From: Mycobacterium sp. JS623
Lineage (GTDB): Bacteria > Actinomycetota > Actinomycetes > Mycobacteriales > Mycobacteriaceae
Direction of reading: 5' to 3'
Assembly: GCF_000328565.1 (NCBI RefSeq)
Contig: NC_019966.1
Span: 2,356,001 to 2,420,000, forward strand
DNA length: 64,000 bases
Part shown: positions 1-9,056 of the stretch, one piece after another
Layout: every line of letters begins with the position of its first letter
How positions within the stretch are numbered: the stretch's first letter is position 1
Made by a program: the position numbers and the translations under genes
Notes under the pieces: model-generated
Told to the model about the DNA's origin: nothing
Databases searched by the model: none
The model's input: only the letters and a program-made list of their open reading frames with translations

Positions 1-778
1 GCTGCCACTGCTCAGGGTGCCTGGCGAACAAGTACAGCGCATTGCTGATGGCGCTCATGGTGGTGTCAATCGACGGGGCGAGATAGTCGACCATCAGCGG
101 GGAACATTCGCGGTGCGTCAGCTTGCCTTCGTCGGCGGCGATCAGCAGTTCGTCCGCCATGCTGCCCGCGATTACGTTGCGCTCGCGCACCACGCGGCGG
201 GCGAAGCTCAGCATGCGTAGCGCGCCAGGCATGGCTTTGATCGCTTGCCAATTCAGCGGGCCAAGGACATCGAAGGTGGCTCCGCCCCATTCAATGAGGT
301 GGTCGCGTTGGTCGCGAGGCCAGCCGATGAGATCCGGGACGATGGCCAGCGGTAAGGCGGCCGCGAGGTCGTTGACGCCGTCGATCTCACTTTTGTTCAG
401 TGCGGCGTCGACCACAGCGGCGGCCGTCGCGTCGACGCTGTCGCTGATCGCCCGCAGTGCGCGCGGCAGCATCCGATGCGCGAGGCGCTTGCGTCGCTGC
501 TCGTGTTCGGTCCCATCGCTATTGAGGGTCGTTCCCCGCGCCAGGCGGTTGGTGACCGGGTTGAGCCCGACCCCGCTGCCCGACAGAAATGTCTTGTCAT
601 CACGAAGCACGGTCTTGCACTCCGTGTAGCGAGGCAGCGCGTACACCTTCTGTTTCGCCAACCACACCACCGGACCGAGGTCGCGCATCCGTTGATAGTG
701 GGGGTAGGGATCGATGATCGCGTCGACCGAATAGATGTCTGCTGTGTAGACCGGGATGCCTGCCGGTTTGCGACGCAT
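1..778 (-). CDS. Cytochrome P450, N-terminal part (cut by window edge)
   Basis: The first 259 codons of a cytosolic cytochrome P450; the haem-binding Cys loop lies beyond the window. After a Met-Arg-Arg-Lys start the protein has DPYPHYQRMRDLGPVVWL, the usual bacterial P450 opening, then HEQRRKRLAHRML (C-helix region). Near residue 231 it has LAPSIDTT, the I-helix oxygen-activation motif, with Pro-Ser where AG is more usual. The ATG at 778 has GGAG about 6 nt upstream and follows the flavin hydroxylase stop by 11 bp, so it is the last visible gene of the leftward aromatic operon. A role in hydroxylating or demethylating an aromatic acid before ring cleavage is inferred from the neighbours only; the substrate cannot be read from the sequence. 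Confidence 0.93.
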   Translation of the reverse strand, partial: MRRKPAGIPVYTADIYSVDAIIDPYPHYQRMRDLGPVVWLAKQKVYALPRYTECKTVLRDDKTFLSGSGVGLNPVTNRLARGTTLNSDGTEHEQRRKRLAHRMLPRALRAISDSVDATAAAVVDAALNKSEIDGVNDLAAALPLAIVPDLIGWPRDQRDHLIEWGGATFDVLGPLNWQAIKAMPGALRMLSFARRVVRERNVIAGSMADELLIAADEGKLTHRECSPLMVDYLAPSIDTTMSAISNALYLFARHPEQWQ

Positions 779-789
779 TTGGTCTCCTC

Positions 790-2334
790 TCAGGGTTTCT
801 GGGCGCCGGTGGTCTGAACGGCCGTCGAATACTTGGGAATTTCGGTGCACAACTTTCGAAGGTTTCGCCCAGCACACATCACTGCCCGGTCAGGCCGGAG
901 GACCGCGGCGGTTGCGTGTCCGCTTCGGAGCCAACGCGCCAACTCGCTGCCGGGTTCGGCGACGTGGACGACGGCGCCGTGCTCTTCGAGCAGCGTGCTC
1001 TCGAATGCCAGTGGCCGAGTGGTCGTGACGAGGACGAATGCGTTCCCGAACAACGCGTCGAGACGCCGCCCGTCGGCGAGAATCGGGTTGGGACAAAGCG
1101 TCCCGGCCAATTGCCGCGGCCGGCGCGCCTTGTGGACCAGGGCGGATCGGTGCAGCACCGGCGTCGTGCCGTTGACGATCTTTTTGCGCAGACCGGGGAT
1201 CAGATGCAGGCGAGGGGCGATGATGCGCCTCAGGGCGTTTCCGAATTGGCCGCCAGCGGTCATTGCCCAGCCGATTCCAAGCGCCAGCCCGATCATCGTG
1301 CGTGCGTGTGGCTTTCGCTCTACCTCGTAGGTGGCCAGCACGTCCGCGGGTAGGTCTCCCGTGAGCACGCCCGCCAGCTTCCACGCGAGATTGATCGCAT
1401 CGCGAAGTCCCGCGCCCATTCCTTGCCCGATGAACGGCGGCGTCAGATGGGCGGCGTCGCCGAGCAGGAAGACATTTCGATCGCGCCAGCGGTCCGCGAT
1501 CTGCGCGCGGAAGGTGTACTCCGTGACCCGCATCAACTCGAGGTCATCGCTTGGAATGTCGTTGACCCACGGCGCAATCAGGCAGCGCAGCGCGTCGAGG
1601 GTGGCGAAGTCGTCGGCGGTTTCGCCGGGCAGCAAACGAAACTCAAAGCGATACCGCGTCGGCCCGATCCGCATGTAGGTGGCAGCACGAACCGGATTGC
1701 ACACTTGATGGACGCCGTCCCATTGATCGAGCTCAGCGTCGGTCACCACGTCAGCGACCAACCAGCGCTGCTCGAAACGCAGGTCTTCCATCACCGCGCC
1801 GATTGAGCGGCGGACGATGCTGTTGGCGCCGTCACAGCCGAGCACATAAGCGGCGTCGACGGCGTGTTCGTCGCCGGTGACGCGGTCGGTGTACGTCAGC
1901 CGAACCCTGCCGGGGTCAAGCTGGGTGACGTCAGTGACTTCCACGTTGCCGCGAAGCTCAACGGCGGTGCGCCTTTTCAGGTTCGCCCTCAACACGGACT
2001 CGAGCTCGGGTTGGTCGAACATGTTGGCCTGCGGAAAGCCGTGGGCGCTCTCGGCCGGGTCGCGGTGAAACTGCGCCAACAACCGCAGATCATGGTCGAG
2101 CAGCCGCAGACCCAGCGCGGGCCGCGAAATCGCGGCGAACTCGTCAGCTACACCCAGGCGAGCCACCACCCGATAAATCTCGTCGTCGAGGTGGACCGCT
2201 CGGGGCTGCGGGTACACCGATTCCCACCGGTCGAGGATCAGGCACGAGATGCCGTAATCGGCAAGCAAAGTCGCGGCTGTGATGCCGGTAGGGCCGGCGC
2301 CGACGATGACTACCGGGAGGGATTCGAGCGTCAT
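790..2334 (-). CDS. MhpA-like FAD-dependent aromatic hydroxylase
   Basis: 514-residue class A flavoprotein monooxygenase of the PheA/TfdB/MhpA type, which ortho-hydroxylates phenolic acids using NAD(P)H and O2. Visible motifs: the Rossmann FAD motif VVIVGAGPTGITAA at residues 8-21, the DG motif LGCDGANSIVRRSIG near 170, and the GD motif FLLGDAAHLTPPFIGQG near 290. The opening, with PQPRAVHLDDE, closely resembles 3-(3-hydroxyphenyl)propionate hydroxylases. Its ATG overlaps the stop of the acyl-CoA synthetase (ATGA), so the genes are translationally coupled. With the extradiol dioxygenase of the same operon it would make a catechol and pass it to meta-cleavage. MhpA-like is a family call; the substrate may differ. 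Confidence 0.9.
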   Translation of the reverse strand: MTLESLPVVIVGAGPTGITAATLLADYGISCLILDRWESVYPQPRAVHLDDEIYRVVARLGVADEFAAISRPALGLRLLDHDLRLLAQFHRDPAESAHGFPQANMFDQPELESVLRANLKRRTAVELRGNVEVTDVTQLDPGRVRLTYTDRVTGDEHAVDAAYVLGCDGANSIVRRSIGAVMEDLRFEQRWLVADVVTDAELDQWDGVHQVCNPVRAATYMRIGPTRYRFEFRLLPGETADDFATLDALRCLIAPWVNDIPSDDLELMRVTEYTFRAQIADRWRDRNVFLLGDAAHLTPPFIGQGMGAGLRDAINLAWKLAGVLTGDLPADVLATYEVERKPHARTMIGLALGIGWAMTAGGQFGNALRRIIAPRLHLIPGLRKKIVNGTTPVLHRSALVHKARRPRQLAGTLCPNPILADGRRLDALFGNAFVLVTTTRPLAFESTLLEEHGAVVHVAEPGSELARWLRSGHATAAVLRPDRAVMCAGRNLRKLCTEIPKYSTAVQTTGAQKP

Positions 2335-4163
2335 TGCCGCTCCCTGATGTGCCAGGCCAGGGCATAGCGGCCGAGCGTGGCGGCGATCGCGTCGGTGGCG
2401 GCGCCCGGATCAACAGTGACCGTCACGACGATCGACCCGTCATCAACTGCCGCGTCGACGGCGTGCACACCGCTGGTTTCGGCAAGTGCTTCGGAAATCG
2501 CCGTGTGGGCAGCGTCGGCCCGCAGTCCGAGCTTGTACGGCTTACCGACCGCGGTGACCGGAAGTGCGTCGACGATCGTCACCGACTTCGGCGCGGCGGC
2601 GCGTTCGGCGACCTGCTTGCTCGCCCATGTTTGCAATTCGTCCTCGGTGGCAGAACCACCCGTCGCCACGGTCACGTACGCGACGGGCACCTCGCCTGCG
2701 TGCACATCGGGTCTGCCGACCGCGGCGGCGCCGGTGACATCGGGATGGGCCAGCAGTGCATCTTCGATCATGGCGGGGTCAATGTTGTGGCCGCCTCTGA
2801 TGATGAGGTCTTTGGCCCGACCCGTGAGGTGGACGAAGCCCTCGGCGTCAACCCATGCAAGATCCCCGGTGTCCAGCCAGCCGTCGTTGAGTTTCCCGAG
2901 ACCGTCGAGCACATACGAGTCGTCGCTGCGAGCAGTGACATAGCCGGGGAAGACGGTAGGCCCGCTGATCGCGAGGTTCCCGACCTCGCAGTGGGGGAGA
3001 TCGTGCCAGCGGCCGGCGTCGTCGATTCGCACGGTCTTGACGTGTTGATAGGGGAGACGCTGGCCGACCGAGCCCGGCCGCGGATGGTCGGGGAAGCTGC
3101 GCGCGCTGGCGCAGGTGGCCTCCGTGAGCCCGTATCCCTCGAGAAGGGGAACGCCGGTGTGCGACTCGAAGTCCTTGCGCACAGCGGCGGGTAGCGCTGA
3201 CGCTCCGACCAACGCGTACCGCAGGCTCTTGATGTCGGCGTCGACCGGACACTGCGCCAAGACGGCGTACACGGTCGGCACCGCGCTCATTGCGGCAATC
3301 CTGTACTGCTGCACGATGTTCCAGAAGTTCGTGTACAACGCCGGATCGCGGTATCCCAGTGGGCCGGCCCACACCCCCTGCTGCCCGCGCAGCAGCGGTG
3401 CCAACAACGTCACGACCAGAGCGTTGACGTGAAACAGTGGCAGGCCGGCGAACAGTACCGCGTCCTCGTCGAGCAGCGTGTTGGCCGCGATCATCCAGGC
3501 GTCGGCTATCTCGTTGGCGTGGGTGTGCGCGGCCAGCTTCGGTGCGCCAGTCGTGCCGCCGGTGGGAAACAGCGCGGCCAGATCCCTCGACACGGGCGGT
3601 TCACCCAAAAAAGCTGACCCTGTGTATCTTTCGGCCCCCCGGATTCCGCCGGTTGGGTGAAGAGCCAGAACGGTGTCGACGGCCCCGGCATCGGCGAGCT
3701 GCTGGGCGGTGTCCCAGCTGGCGGCATCCAGTTCCGGCGCCGCGGCGATCAGCACCTTGGCTCCAGCCCGGGTGACGAGTTCGCAGATGTGCTCGCCCGA
3801 CAGCGCGCCGTTTATTGGTGCGGCGATGCCGGCAAGCTGGGCAGCCAAGGTCGCGGTGATCAGCTTCCCACAGTTGGGGGAGATGATCGCGACGGCGTCG
3901 TGACGCTGGACGCCCAAGTCGCGCAGTAGATTGGCCGTCTTGTGCACGTCGGTCAGCAGTTCGCCGAACGTGCGATGCGTAGGTTCAGTCCAGCGGGTCG
4001 CATTGGGAAGGACGGTCACCGCGATTCGCTCCGGCCACAGCGCTGCCGCTCGTGCCAGCAGCGCGTAGGTGGACTCGGGTAAGCCCCTGTGCGCCAACGG
4101 AATCGACTCGATCTCTTCCAGATCGGCTGGCGAGGCGTAGCGCGGCCAGAGCAGATCGGTCAC
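2331..4163 (-). CDS. Acyl-CoA synthetase (ANL superfamily)
   Basis: 610-residue adenylate-forming enzyme that would activate a carboxylic acid to its CoA thioester. Motifs: P-loop-like FPTGGTTGAPK, GYGLTEATCASA, the hinge/A8 stretch DTGDLAWVDAEGFVHLTGRAKDL read in two parts, and a C-terminal GKPYK carrying the catalytic Lys. The reading frame is open further upstream, but the GTG at 4163 overlaps the stop of the preceding gene by four bases (GTGA) and gives the standard family start, so the 44 upstream codons are rejected. The ATGA overlap with the next gene confirms operon coupling. It may activate an aromatic acid before oxidation or a meta-cleavage product afterwards; the order cannot be decided from sequence. 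Confidence 0.9.
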   Translation of the reverse strand: MTDLLWPRYASPADLEEIESIPLAHRGLPESTYALLARAAALWPERIAVTVLPNATRWTEPTHRTFGELLTDVHKTANLLRDLGVQRHDAVAIISPNCGKLITATLAAQLAGIAAPINGALSGEHICELVTRAGAKVLIAAAPELDAASWDTAQQLADAGAVDTVLALHPTGGIRGAERYTGSAFLGEPPVSRDLAALFPTGGTTGAPKLAAHTHANEIADAWMIAANTLLDEDAVLFAGLPLFHVNALVVTLLAPLLRGQQGVWAGPLGYRDPALYTNFWNIVQQYRIAAMSAVPTVYAVLAQCPVDADIKSLRYALVGASALPAAVRKDFESHTGVPLLEGYGLTEATCASARSFPDHPRPGSVGQRLPYQHVKTVRIDDAGRWHDLPHCEVGNLAISGPTVFPGYVTARSDDSYVLDGLGKLNDGWLDTGDLAWVDAEGFVHLTGRAKDLIIRGGHNIDPAMIEDALLAHPDVTGAAAVGRPDVHAGEVPVAYVTVATGGSATEDELQTWASKQVAERAAAPKSVTIVDALPVTAVGKPYKLGLRADAAHTAISEALAETSGVHAVDAAVDDGSIVVTVTVDPGAATDAIAATLGRYALAWHIRERQ

Positions 4164-5098
4164 GCGTATTTCACCGTGGTCCGCTGGGTACCGAGATCGA
4201 TCGCGCCGTCGTCGGTGGCCACTGACACTTCCACGACGTCGCCGTGCCGCAGGTACTTCTCGTTCTTGGCTTGTTGGGCGAAGAATGCTTTCCATTTGAC
4301 TTCTGGCGGTAGCAGATTGGAGATCATCTGGATCGCCTTCGGCGGGGCGCTGAGCGCGGTACCGACCGGGGTGCCCGTCATGATGAGGTCGCCCGAATTC
4401 AGGTTTTGGAACCGCGTCAGCGACTGCAGCGCCTGCAGGGGCGGGTAGATCATGTCGCCGTCGACGACCATGTTCTGCCGCACCTCGCCGCTGACTCGAA
4501 GCTGCAGGCGCAGGTCGCCGAACCGCTTGAGCTCATCGGCATCCAGCAGCACCAAGCCTGGCCCGACGGGTGTGAACGTCGGATACGACTTCGCTTCGTA
4601 GAACTGGGTTTGCGGCAACTGAATGTCGCGGGCTGACACGTCATTCGTCACGACCAGGCCCGCGACGTAGTCGGACAGGTTCGCTTCCGTGACCTCGGTG
4701 CCCACCGGGATGTCCCGACCGATCACCAGCCCGATCTCTACCTCGTAGTCCATGAACTTGACGTGCGCCGGCTTGACGATGTCGTCGAACGGTCCGCTGA
4801 TAGACGCCGACGCCTTGCGAAAGAAGGTGAGCGGAATCGTCTTCGGATCCATGCCCGCGTCCGTGACGTGTGAAATGAAGTTCGTCATCTGGGCGACGAC
4901 ACGGCATGGAGCCGTCACGGGGGAGACGAGGTCGAGGCTGTCCACGGGCACTGTGGTGCCATGGTGGGCCGCGGTGTCGATGGCCGCCCGATCGGCCAGC
5001 AACTCACCGGTCGTGGTTGCGGAAGAATCGACTTTGGCTGCACCACTGGGTGTTTGAACCCACCAGGCGTCGGCGGTGCGCAGAACGGAAGTGGTCAT
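4160..5098 (-). CDS. Fumarylacetoacetate hydrolase-family enzyme
   Basis: 312-residue FAH-fold enzyme, probably a hydratase, isomerase or hydrolase acting on the 2-hydroxydienoate made by meta-cleavage. The C-terminal two thirds show the family pattern: DYEVEIGLVIGRDI (metal-binding acids), VTNDVSARDIQ, SYPTFTPVGPGLV and a late SGDLIMTGTPVGT. The N-terminal 100 residues form the usual small lead domain. Its ATG overlaps the stop of the extradiol dioxygenase by four bases. MhpD/HpcE-type hydratase or isomerase is the best guess from context. FAH members are hard to assign more finely, and no MhpC-like C-C hydrolase or aldolase is present in the visible part of the operon. Confidence 0.88.
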   Translation of the reverse strand: MTTSVLRTADAWWVQTPSGAAKVDSSATTTGELLADRAAIDTAAHHGTTVPVDSLDLVSPVTAPCRVVAQMTNFISHVTDAGMDPKTIPLTFFRKASASISGPFDDIVKPAHVKFMDYEVEIGLVIGRDIPVGTEVTEANLSDYVAGLVVTNDVSARDIQLPQTQFYEAKSYPTFTPVGPGLVLLDADELKRFGDLRLQLRVSGEVRQNMVVDGDMIYPPLQALQSLTRFQNLNSGDLIMTGTPVGTALSAPPKAIQMISNLLPPEVKWKAFFAQQAKNEKYLRHGDVVEVSVATDDGAIDLGTQRTTVKYA

Positions 5099-6225
5099 GA
5101 GCTCGCTACTTTCAGAAGGCCGATCAGGCGGTTGATATTGAATTCGTTGTCCTCGCGCAGCGCGGCGATCATCGACCGGGCCTCATGAGGAAGGGCTTTG
5201 GGATTGGTGCCGAGAAAGTCCTTGCTCGCGGGCGGCCCCCACTGGGCTAAACCCGACGCGGTGAACGGCGCCCAGCCCGGCGCCAAGGACGAGTCGAATA
5301 TGTCGCCGTCGGCGAAGTGCTCGACCATGAAGCCGTCCGGGTCGCGCCAGTAGTCGAACAACTGGCTGCCCTGGATGTGACGGCCGATGCCCCAGGACCG
5401 GAAATAGCCACGCTCCCTGAGGTATTCGCCACCGGCAGCCAGTGCGTCGAGATCGCACACCTGATAGGCCGAATGCACATACCGGTTCTGTGGGCCGAGT
5501 GCAAGCGCCAGCGTGTGGTGATCGGCCGGTGTGGTGCCGCGGTCGCAGCGGATGAAGCTCATCGTCGGTCCGCGGTCACGCTGGCCGGGGTAGTAAAGGA
5601 AGTCGCTGACGATCATGCCGAGGTTGTCGAGATACCAGTTCAGCGTCGCGAGGTACTTGGTGGTTTGCAGGACGAGGTGCCCGAGTCGCTGCACTTTGGT
5701 GGGTTCACGGGGCGGGCGCTGTGTCGCGTTCACCCTTCGAAGCTCGTGTCCGAAGTTGAACGTGTGCGGTGTCTGTGACGGCAGCGAGTCCAGTGGATGC
5801 ATGCCTGCGACAACGTGCACGGGAACGCCACTCGGATCGGTCAGGTCGACGGTCAGCCCGCCGATCGATTCGGGCAGGGGCTTGGCAACGGCGCCCGTCG
5901 CGTCGGCGAGCCGGACCAGGTCGGTCTCGTCCTGGGCTCGGTACGCAGCGCCGAGGAATCGGGTGGCCGAGCCGCCGCGAATGATCACACATGGCGAGCC
6001 GGCGTCGGTGCCCCGGAGGAGCAGCTCGTTCCGGGTTCGCAGCGCGGTCGCGAAACCGAAAGCTTGGGCGAACACCTCGGCCCGAACGAGGTCGGGCTTC
6101 TCGAACTCCAGCCACGCGATGTCGGCGACCTTGATCACCGGATTGGCGGACCGCCCGATGTGCTCGCCCTTGCGAGCGCCCTGCTCGCTGTGCAGCTCGT
6201 TGTGCGCGCCTACCAGGCTATTCAT
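5095..6225 (-). CDS. Extradiol ring-cleavage dioxygenase (VOC, type I)
   Basis: 376-residue two-domain vicinal-oxygen-chelate dioxygenase that would cleave a catechol next to its hydroxyls using Fe(II). The C-terminal catalytic domain shows the expected metal ligands in order: His in RLGHLVLQTT, His in PADHHTLALAL and Glu in FMVEHFADGD. The ATG at 6225 is chosen over one 11 codons upstream because AAAGGAG sits 6 nt before it and the upstream codons lie in the operator region. It is first in the leftward operon, with a 4-bp overlap to the next gene. Expression is probably controlled by the divergent TetR protein through the repeats just upstream. Confidence 0.9.
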   Translation of the reverse strand: MNSLVGAHNELHSEQGARKGEHIGRSANPVIKVADIAWLEFEKPDLVRAEVFAQAFGFATALRTRNELLLRGTDAGSPCVIIRGGSATRFLGAAYRAQDETDLVRLADATGAVAKPLPESIGGLTVDLTDPSGVPVHVVAGMHPLDSLPSQTPHTFNFGHELRRVNATQRPPREPTKVQRLGHLVLQTTKYLATLNWYLDNLGMIVSDFLYYPGQRDRGPTMSFIRCDRGTTPADHHTLALALGPQNRYVHSAYQVCDLDALAAGGEYLRERGYFRSWGIGRHIQGSQLFDYWRDPDGFMVEHFADGDIFDSSLAPGWAPFTASGLAQWGPPASKDFLGTNPKALPHEARSMIAALREDNEFNINRLIGLLKVASS

Positions 6226-6242
6226 GCTGGCTCCTTTACTGA

Positions 6243-6300
6243 CTGACGAAATCGTCACATACGACGCAACGCTCAGTCAAGGGTTCTGACGAAATCCTCA
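6243..6300. promoter_or_regulatory. Repeated operator between TetR gene and aromatic operon
   Basis: CTGACGAAATCGTCA (6243-6257) recurs as CTGACGAAATCCTCA (6286-6300) with one mismatch and 43 bp between repeat starts. The first copy contains a perfect inverted repeat, TGACGA-AA-TCGTCA, of the size a TetR dimer binds. One copy lies 18 bp from the dioxygenase start, the other overlaps the expected -35 region of the TetR gene. The TetR gene has a TATCCT -10 hexamer at 6317-6322, which places its transcript start at or next to the GTG (leaderless). Autoregulation plus repression of the catabolic operon is inferred. Confidence 0.7.
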
Positions 6301-6328
6301 AACTGACAGAAGCTGCTATCCTGCGTGT

Positions 6329-6988
6329 GTGAGCGAATCGCAAGATGAGCCGGTCAACCGACTGGAACGGCGCAAACAGCGCACCCGCGCGGCGCTGATC
6401 CAGGCGGCGCAGGCCCTGATCGCTGCGGGCAGGCTGAACGTGCCGGTACTCGAGATCACGCAGGTCGCTGATGTGGGGATGGGCTCGTTCTACAACCACT
6501 TCGACAGCAAGGAAGCACTGTTCGAAGCGGCGGTTGCCGACGTCCTCGACACTCACGGTGCCCTGCTCGATCAGCTCACGGCCACGATCGACGACCCGGC
6601 CGAAACGTTCGCGTCCAGCTTCCGGTTGACCGGCCGGCTATTTCGACGTCGCCCACAGGAGAGCCGAATCCTGCTTGCCAGCGGACTCAACCTGATGTCG
6701 TCGGAACGCGGCCTTGGCCCGCGTGCGTTACGCGACATCACCGAGGCCACAGTTGCCGGTCGGTTCACGGTCGACGATCCGAAACTGGCATTGGCCGTCG
6801 CGGGCGGTGCCCTGCTTGGGCTCGGCAAGCTGCTGCAGGACGAGCCGGAGCGTGACGACGCGGCAGCCGCCGATCGCGTGACGGAAGATGTGTTGCGGCT
6901 GTTCGGACTTCCCGCGGACGACGCGCACGACGTTTGCACTCGTCCGCTTCCAGGTATCGACGAAGTGGCGCTGCCCGACTCGGCTTAG
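6329..6988 (+). CDS. TetR/AcrR-family regulator of the aromatic operon
   Basis: 219-residue TetR-type repressor. The N-terminal helix-turn-helix is visible as ITQVADVGMGSFYNHFDSKEAL (residues about 45-66, quoted for position), with the diagnostic SFYNHF recognition helix. The remaining two thirds are a helical ligand-binding domain without a specific signature. The GTG at 6329 is used because a TATCCT -10 box at 6317 predicts a leaderless mRNA starting there. The gene is divergent from the catabolic operon and 103 bp away, across the repeated operator. The inducer is presumably an aromatic acid, its CoA ester or a cleavage product; this is inferred from position, not from the ligand domain. 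Confidence 0.9.
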   Translation: MSESQDEPVNRLERRKQRTRAALIQAAQALIAAGRLNVPVLEITQVADVGMGSFYNHFDSKEALFEAAVADVLDTHGALLDQLTATIDDPAETFASSFRLTGRLFRRRPQESRILLASGLNLMSSERGLGPRALRDITEATVAGRFTVDDPKLALAVAGGALLGLGKLLQDEPERDDAAAADRVTEDVLRLFGLPADDAHDVCTRPLPGIDEVALPDSA

Positions 6989-7100
6989 GGAGATGTGAGG
7001 TCCAGCGCGATGTCGACCGGTTACCACGCCGAGATAGACGAAATGACGGATTCCACTCGCACTTTCGCGCCGATGTGTCCGTTTGGGCGTTCTTAGATAC

Positions 7101-8927
7101 TCAGAAGGCGGCCTCAGGCAGGCTCATGACGTCGTCGTCGAGGTTCTCGATGATCTCGCGCACCGCCGCGAGATTCGGCAGCATGTTGGCGGCGAAGAAC
7201 GTCGCGGTGGCGATCTTGCCACGATAGAACGCCTCGTCGCCCTTCGACGCGGCGAGCGCGGCCTGAGCGACGTTGGCCTGCACCAGAAGTCGCCATCCGA
7301 TCACCAGATCACCGACTGCGAGCAGGTACCGCACCGACGCGAGGCCCACTTTGTAGATCTCCGTGGGCTGTTCGGCCGAGGCCATCAGGTAGCCAGTCAA
7401 CGTTGCCGTCATCGCCTGGACGTGTTCCAGCGCGGTGCGTAGTTGGGCGGCCTGGGTCTTCAGCCCCGCATCGGAACCGTCGATCGTCTGGCTGATCTGC
7501 GCCGCGACGTGTGCCAGCGCCTCACCGCGGTCGCGAGCGATCTTGCGGAAGAACAGGTCCAGCGCCTGGATGGCGGTGGTGCCTTCGTACAGCGAATCGA
7601 TCTTGGCGTCGCGGATGTACTGCTCGATCGGGTAATCCTGAAGGAAGCCCGAACCGCCGAACGTCTGCAGCGACTCGGTGAGCAATTCGTAGGCCCGTTC
7701 GGAACCCACGCCCTTGACGATCGGAAGCAAAAGGTCGTCCACACGGTGCGCCATCTCGGCATTTGCACCCGAAACCCATTGAGCCACATCGTCGTTCTGG
7801 TGTGCAGCGGCGTACATGTACAGCGCGCGCAGCCCCTCGGCATATGCCTTCTGCGTCATCAGGCTGCGACGCACATCCGGGTGGTGGATGATCGTCACGC
7901 GCGGCGCCGACTTGTCCGTCATCTGGGTCAGATCGGCGCCCTGGATTCGCTCCTTCGCGAACGCCAGCGCGTTGAGATATCCGGTCGACAGTGTGCCCGC
8001 CGCCTTGACACCGATCGTCATCCGCGCGTTCTCGATGACGGTGAACATCTGCGCGATGCCATTGTGGACGTCGCCCACCAGATATCCGACCGCGGGGATG
8101 CCGTGGCCGCCGAACGTCAATTCGCATGTGGGGGAGGACTTCAGCCCCATCTTGTGTTCCAGCCCGGTGGCGAAGACGCCGTTGCGGGGGCCGAGTTCGA
8201 GCGTGTCGGGGTCGAAATGGAACTGCGGCACATAGAACAGGCTCAGGCCCTTGGTGCCCGGTCCGGCGCCCTCGGGACGAGCGAGCACCAAATGGAAGAT
8301 GTTCTCGGCAGTATCGCCGACATCGCCGCCGGAGATGAACCGCTTCACACCTTCGATGTGCCAGGTCCCGTCGGGTTGTGCGATGGCCTTGGCGCGGCCC
8401 GCGCCGACATCGGAGCCTGCGTCGGGCTCGGTCAACACCATGGTCGCCGCCCAGCCGCGTTCTAATCCCATTGCAGCCCAACGCTTCTGCTGATCGTTGC
8501 CCTCTTCGTACAGGGCGAGCGCCATCGCAGGACCCAGCGCCCACCAGAAGGCCCCGGATGGATTGGCGCACAGCAGCATCTCGTTGACTGCCCACACCAG
8601 TGCCCTCGGTGCTGGCACACCGCCGATCTCTTCGGGCAGGCCGATGCGCCACCACTCGGCGTCCTTGACGGCCTGCACCGACTTCGCCAATTCGCCGGGC
8701 ACGCTGATGGTGTGGTGTTCGGGGTCGAAGATGGGCGGCTTGCGGTCGGCCGCGGCGAAGGATTCGGCCACCGGACCCTCTGCGAGCCGCGCGACCTCGT
8801 CGAGCATCGTGTGCACCGTGTCGGCGTCGAGATCGCCGTAGCCGCCAGCAGCGAGGACGTCGCCGAGGTTCAGCACCTCGAACAGGTTGAACTCGATGTC
8901 ACGGACATTGGTGCGGTAGTGGCCCAC
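7101..8927 (-). CDS. Acyl-CoA dehydrogenase, FadE5-like
   Basis: 608-residue acyl-CoA dehydrogenase of the long form (about 600 residues rather than 380) that includes mycobacterial FadE5. The match to FadE5 as remembered runs through the whole protein: [17 protein letters not shown] at the start, [49 protein letters not shown] and [10 protein letters not shown], which holds the catalytic Glu. It oxidises an acyl-CoA to the 2-enoyl-CoA using FAD and ETF. The GTG at 8927 is chosen over an ATG 25 codons upstream because GAAGGG lies 6 nt before it and the FadE5 N-terminus begins there. Monocistronic; an inverted repeat lies upstream at 9003-9024. True FadE5 orthology versus a paralogue cannot be decided without its neighbours. 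Confidence 0.92.
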   Translation of the reverse strand: MGHYRTNVRDIEFNLFEVLNLGDVLAAGGYGDLDADTVHTMLDEVARLAEGPVAESFAAADRKPPIFDPEHHTISVPGELAKSVQAVKDAEWWRIGLPEEIGGVPAPRALVWAVNEMLLCANPSGAFWWALGPAMALALYEEGNDQQKRWAAMGLERGWAATMVLTEPDAGSDVGAGRAKAIAQPDGTWHIEGVKRFISGGDVGDTAENIFHLVLARPEGAGPGTKGLSLFYVPQFHFDPDTLELGPRNGVFATGLEHKMGLKSSPTCELTFGGHGIPAVGYLVGDVHNGIAQMFTVIENARMTIGVKAAGTLSTGYLNALAFAKERIQGADLTQMTDKSAPRVTIIHHPDVRRSLMTQKAYAEGLRALYMYAAAHQNDDVAQWVSGANAEMAHRVDDLLLPIVKGVGSERAYELLTESLQTFGGSGFLQDYPIEQYIRDAKIDSLYEGTTAIQALDLFFRKIARDRGEALAHVAAQISQTIDGSDAGLKTQAAQLRTALEHVQAMTATLTGYLMASAEQPTEIYKVGLASVRYLLAVGDLVIGWRLLVQANVAQAALAASKGDEAFYRGKIATATFFAANMLPNLAAVREIIENLDDDVMSLPEAAF

Positions 8928-9002
8928 GCTTTTCCCTTCGCATAGCAAACTGCGAAAAGTGTGGCGGACCAGGCAAAACGTACGCAACCGTAACCACGGC
9001 AA

Positions 9003-9024
9003 CCTACGGTGACGGAACCGTAGG
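9003..9024. promoter_or_regulatory. Inverted repeat upstream of the fadE5-like gene
   Basis: CCTACGGT-GACGGA-ACCGTAGG is a perfect 8-bp inverted repeat, 76 bp upstream of the acyl-CoA dehydrogenase start and 33 bp from the end of the DUF427 gene. Further CCGTA half-sites occur in the same stretch (AACCGTAACC near 8988). Size and position fit a TetR or FadR-type operator for a fatty-acid gene; the regulator is not identifiable here. Confidence 0.5.
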
Positions 9025-9056
9025 CTACGAGGTCACGCGGCTTGGTGTGACTGGCG

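Noticed and set aside
7010-7096. 28-codon ATG frame after the TetR gene (MSTGYHAEIDEMTDS...)
   Set aside because: Short, no ribosome-binding site, no recognised family; between convergent genes. Could be a remnant but not supportable.
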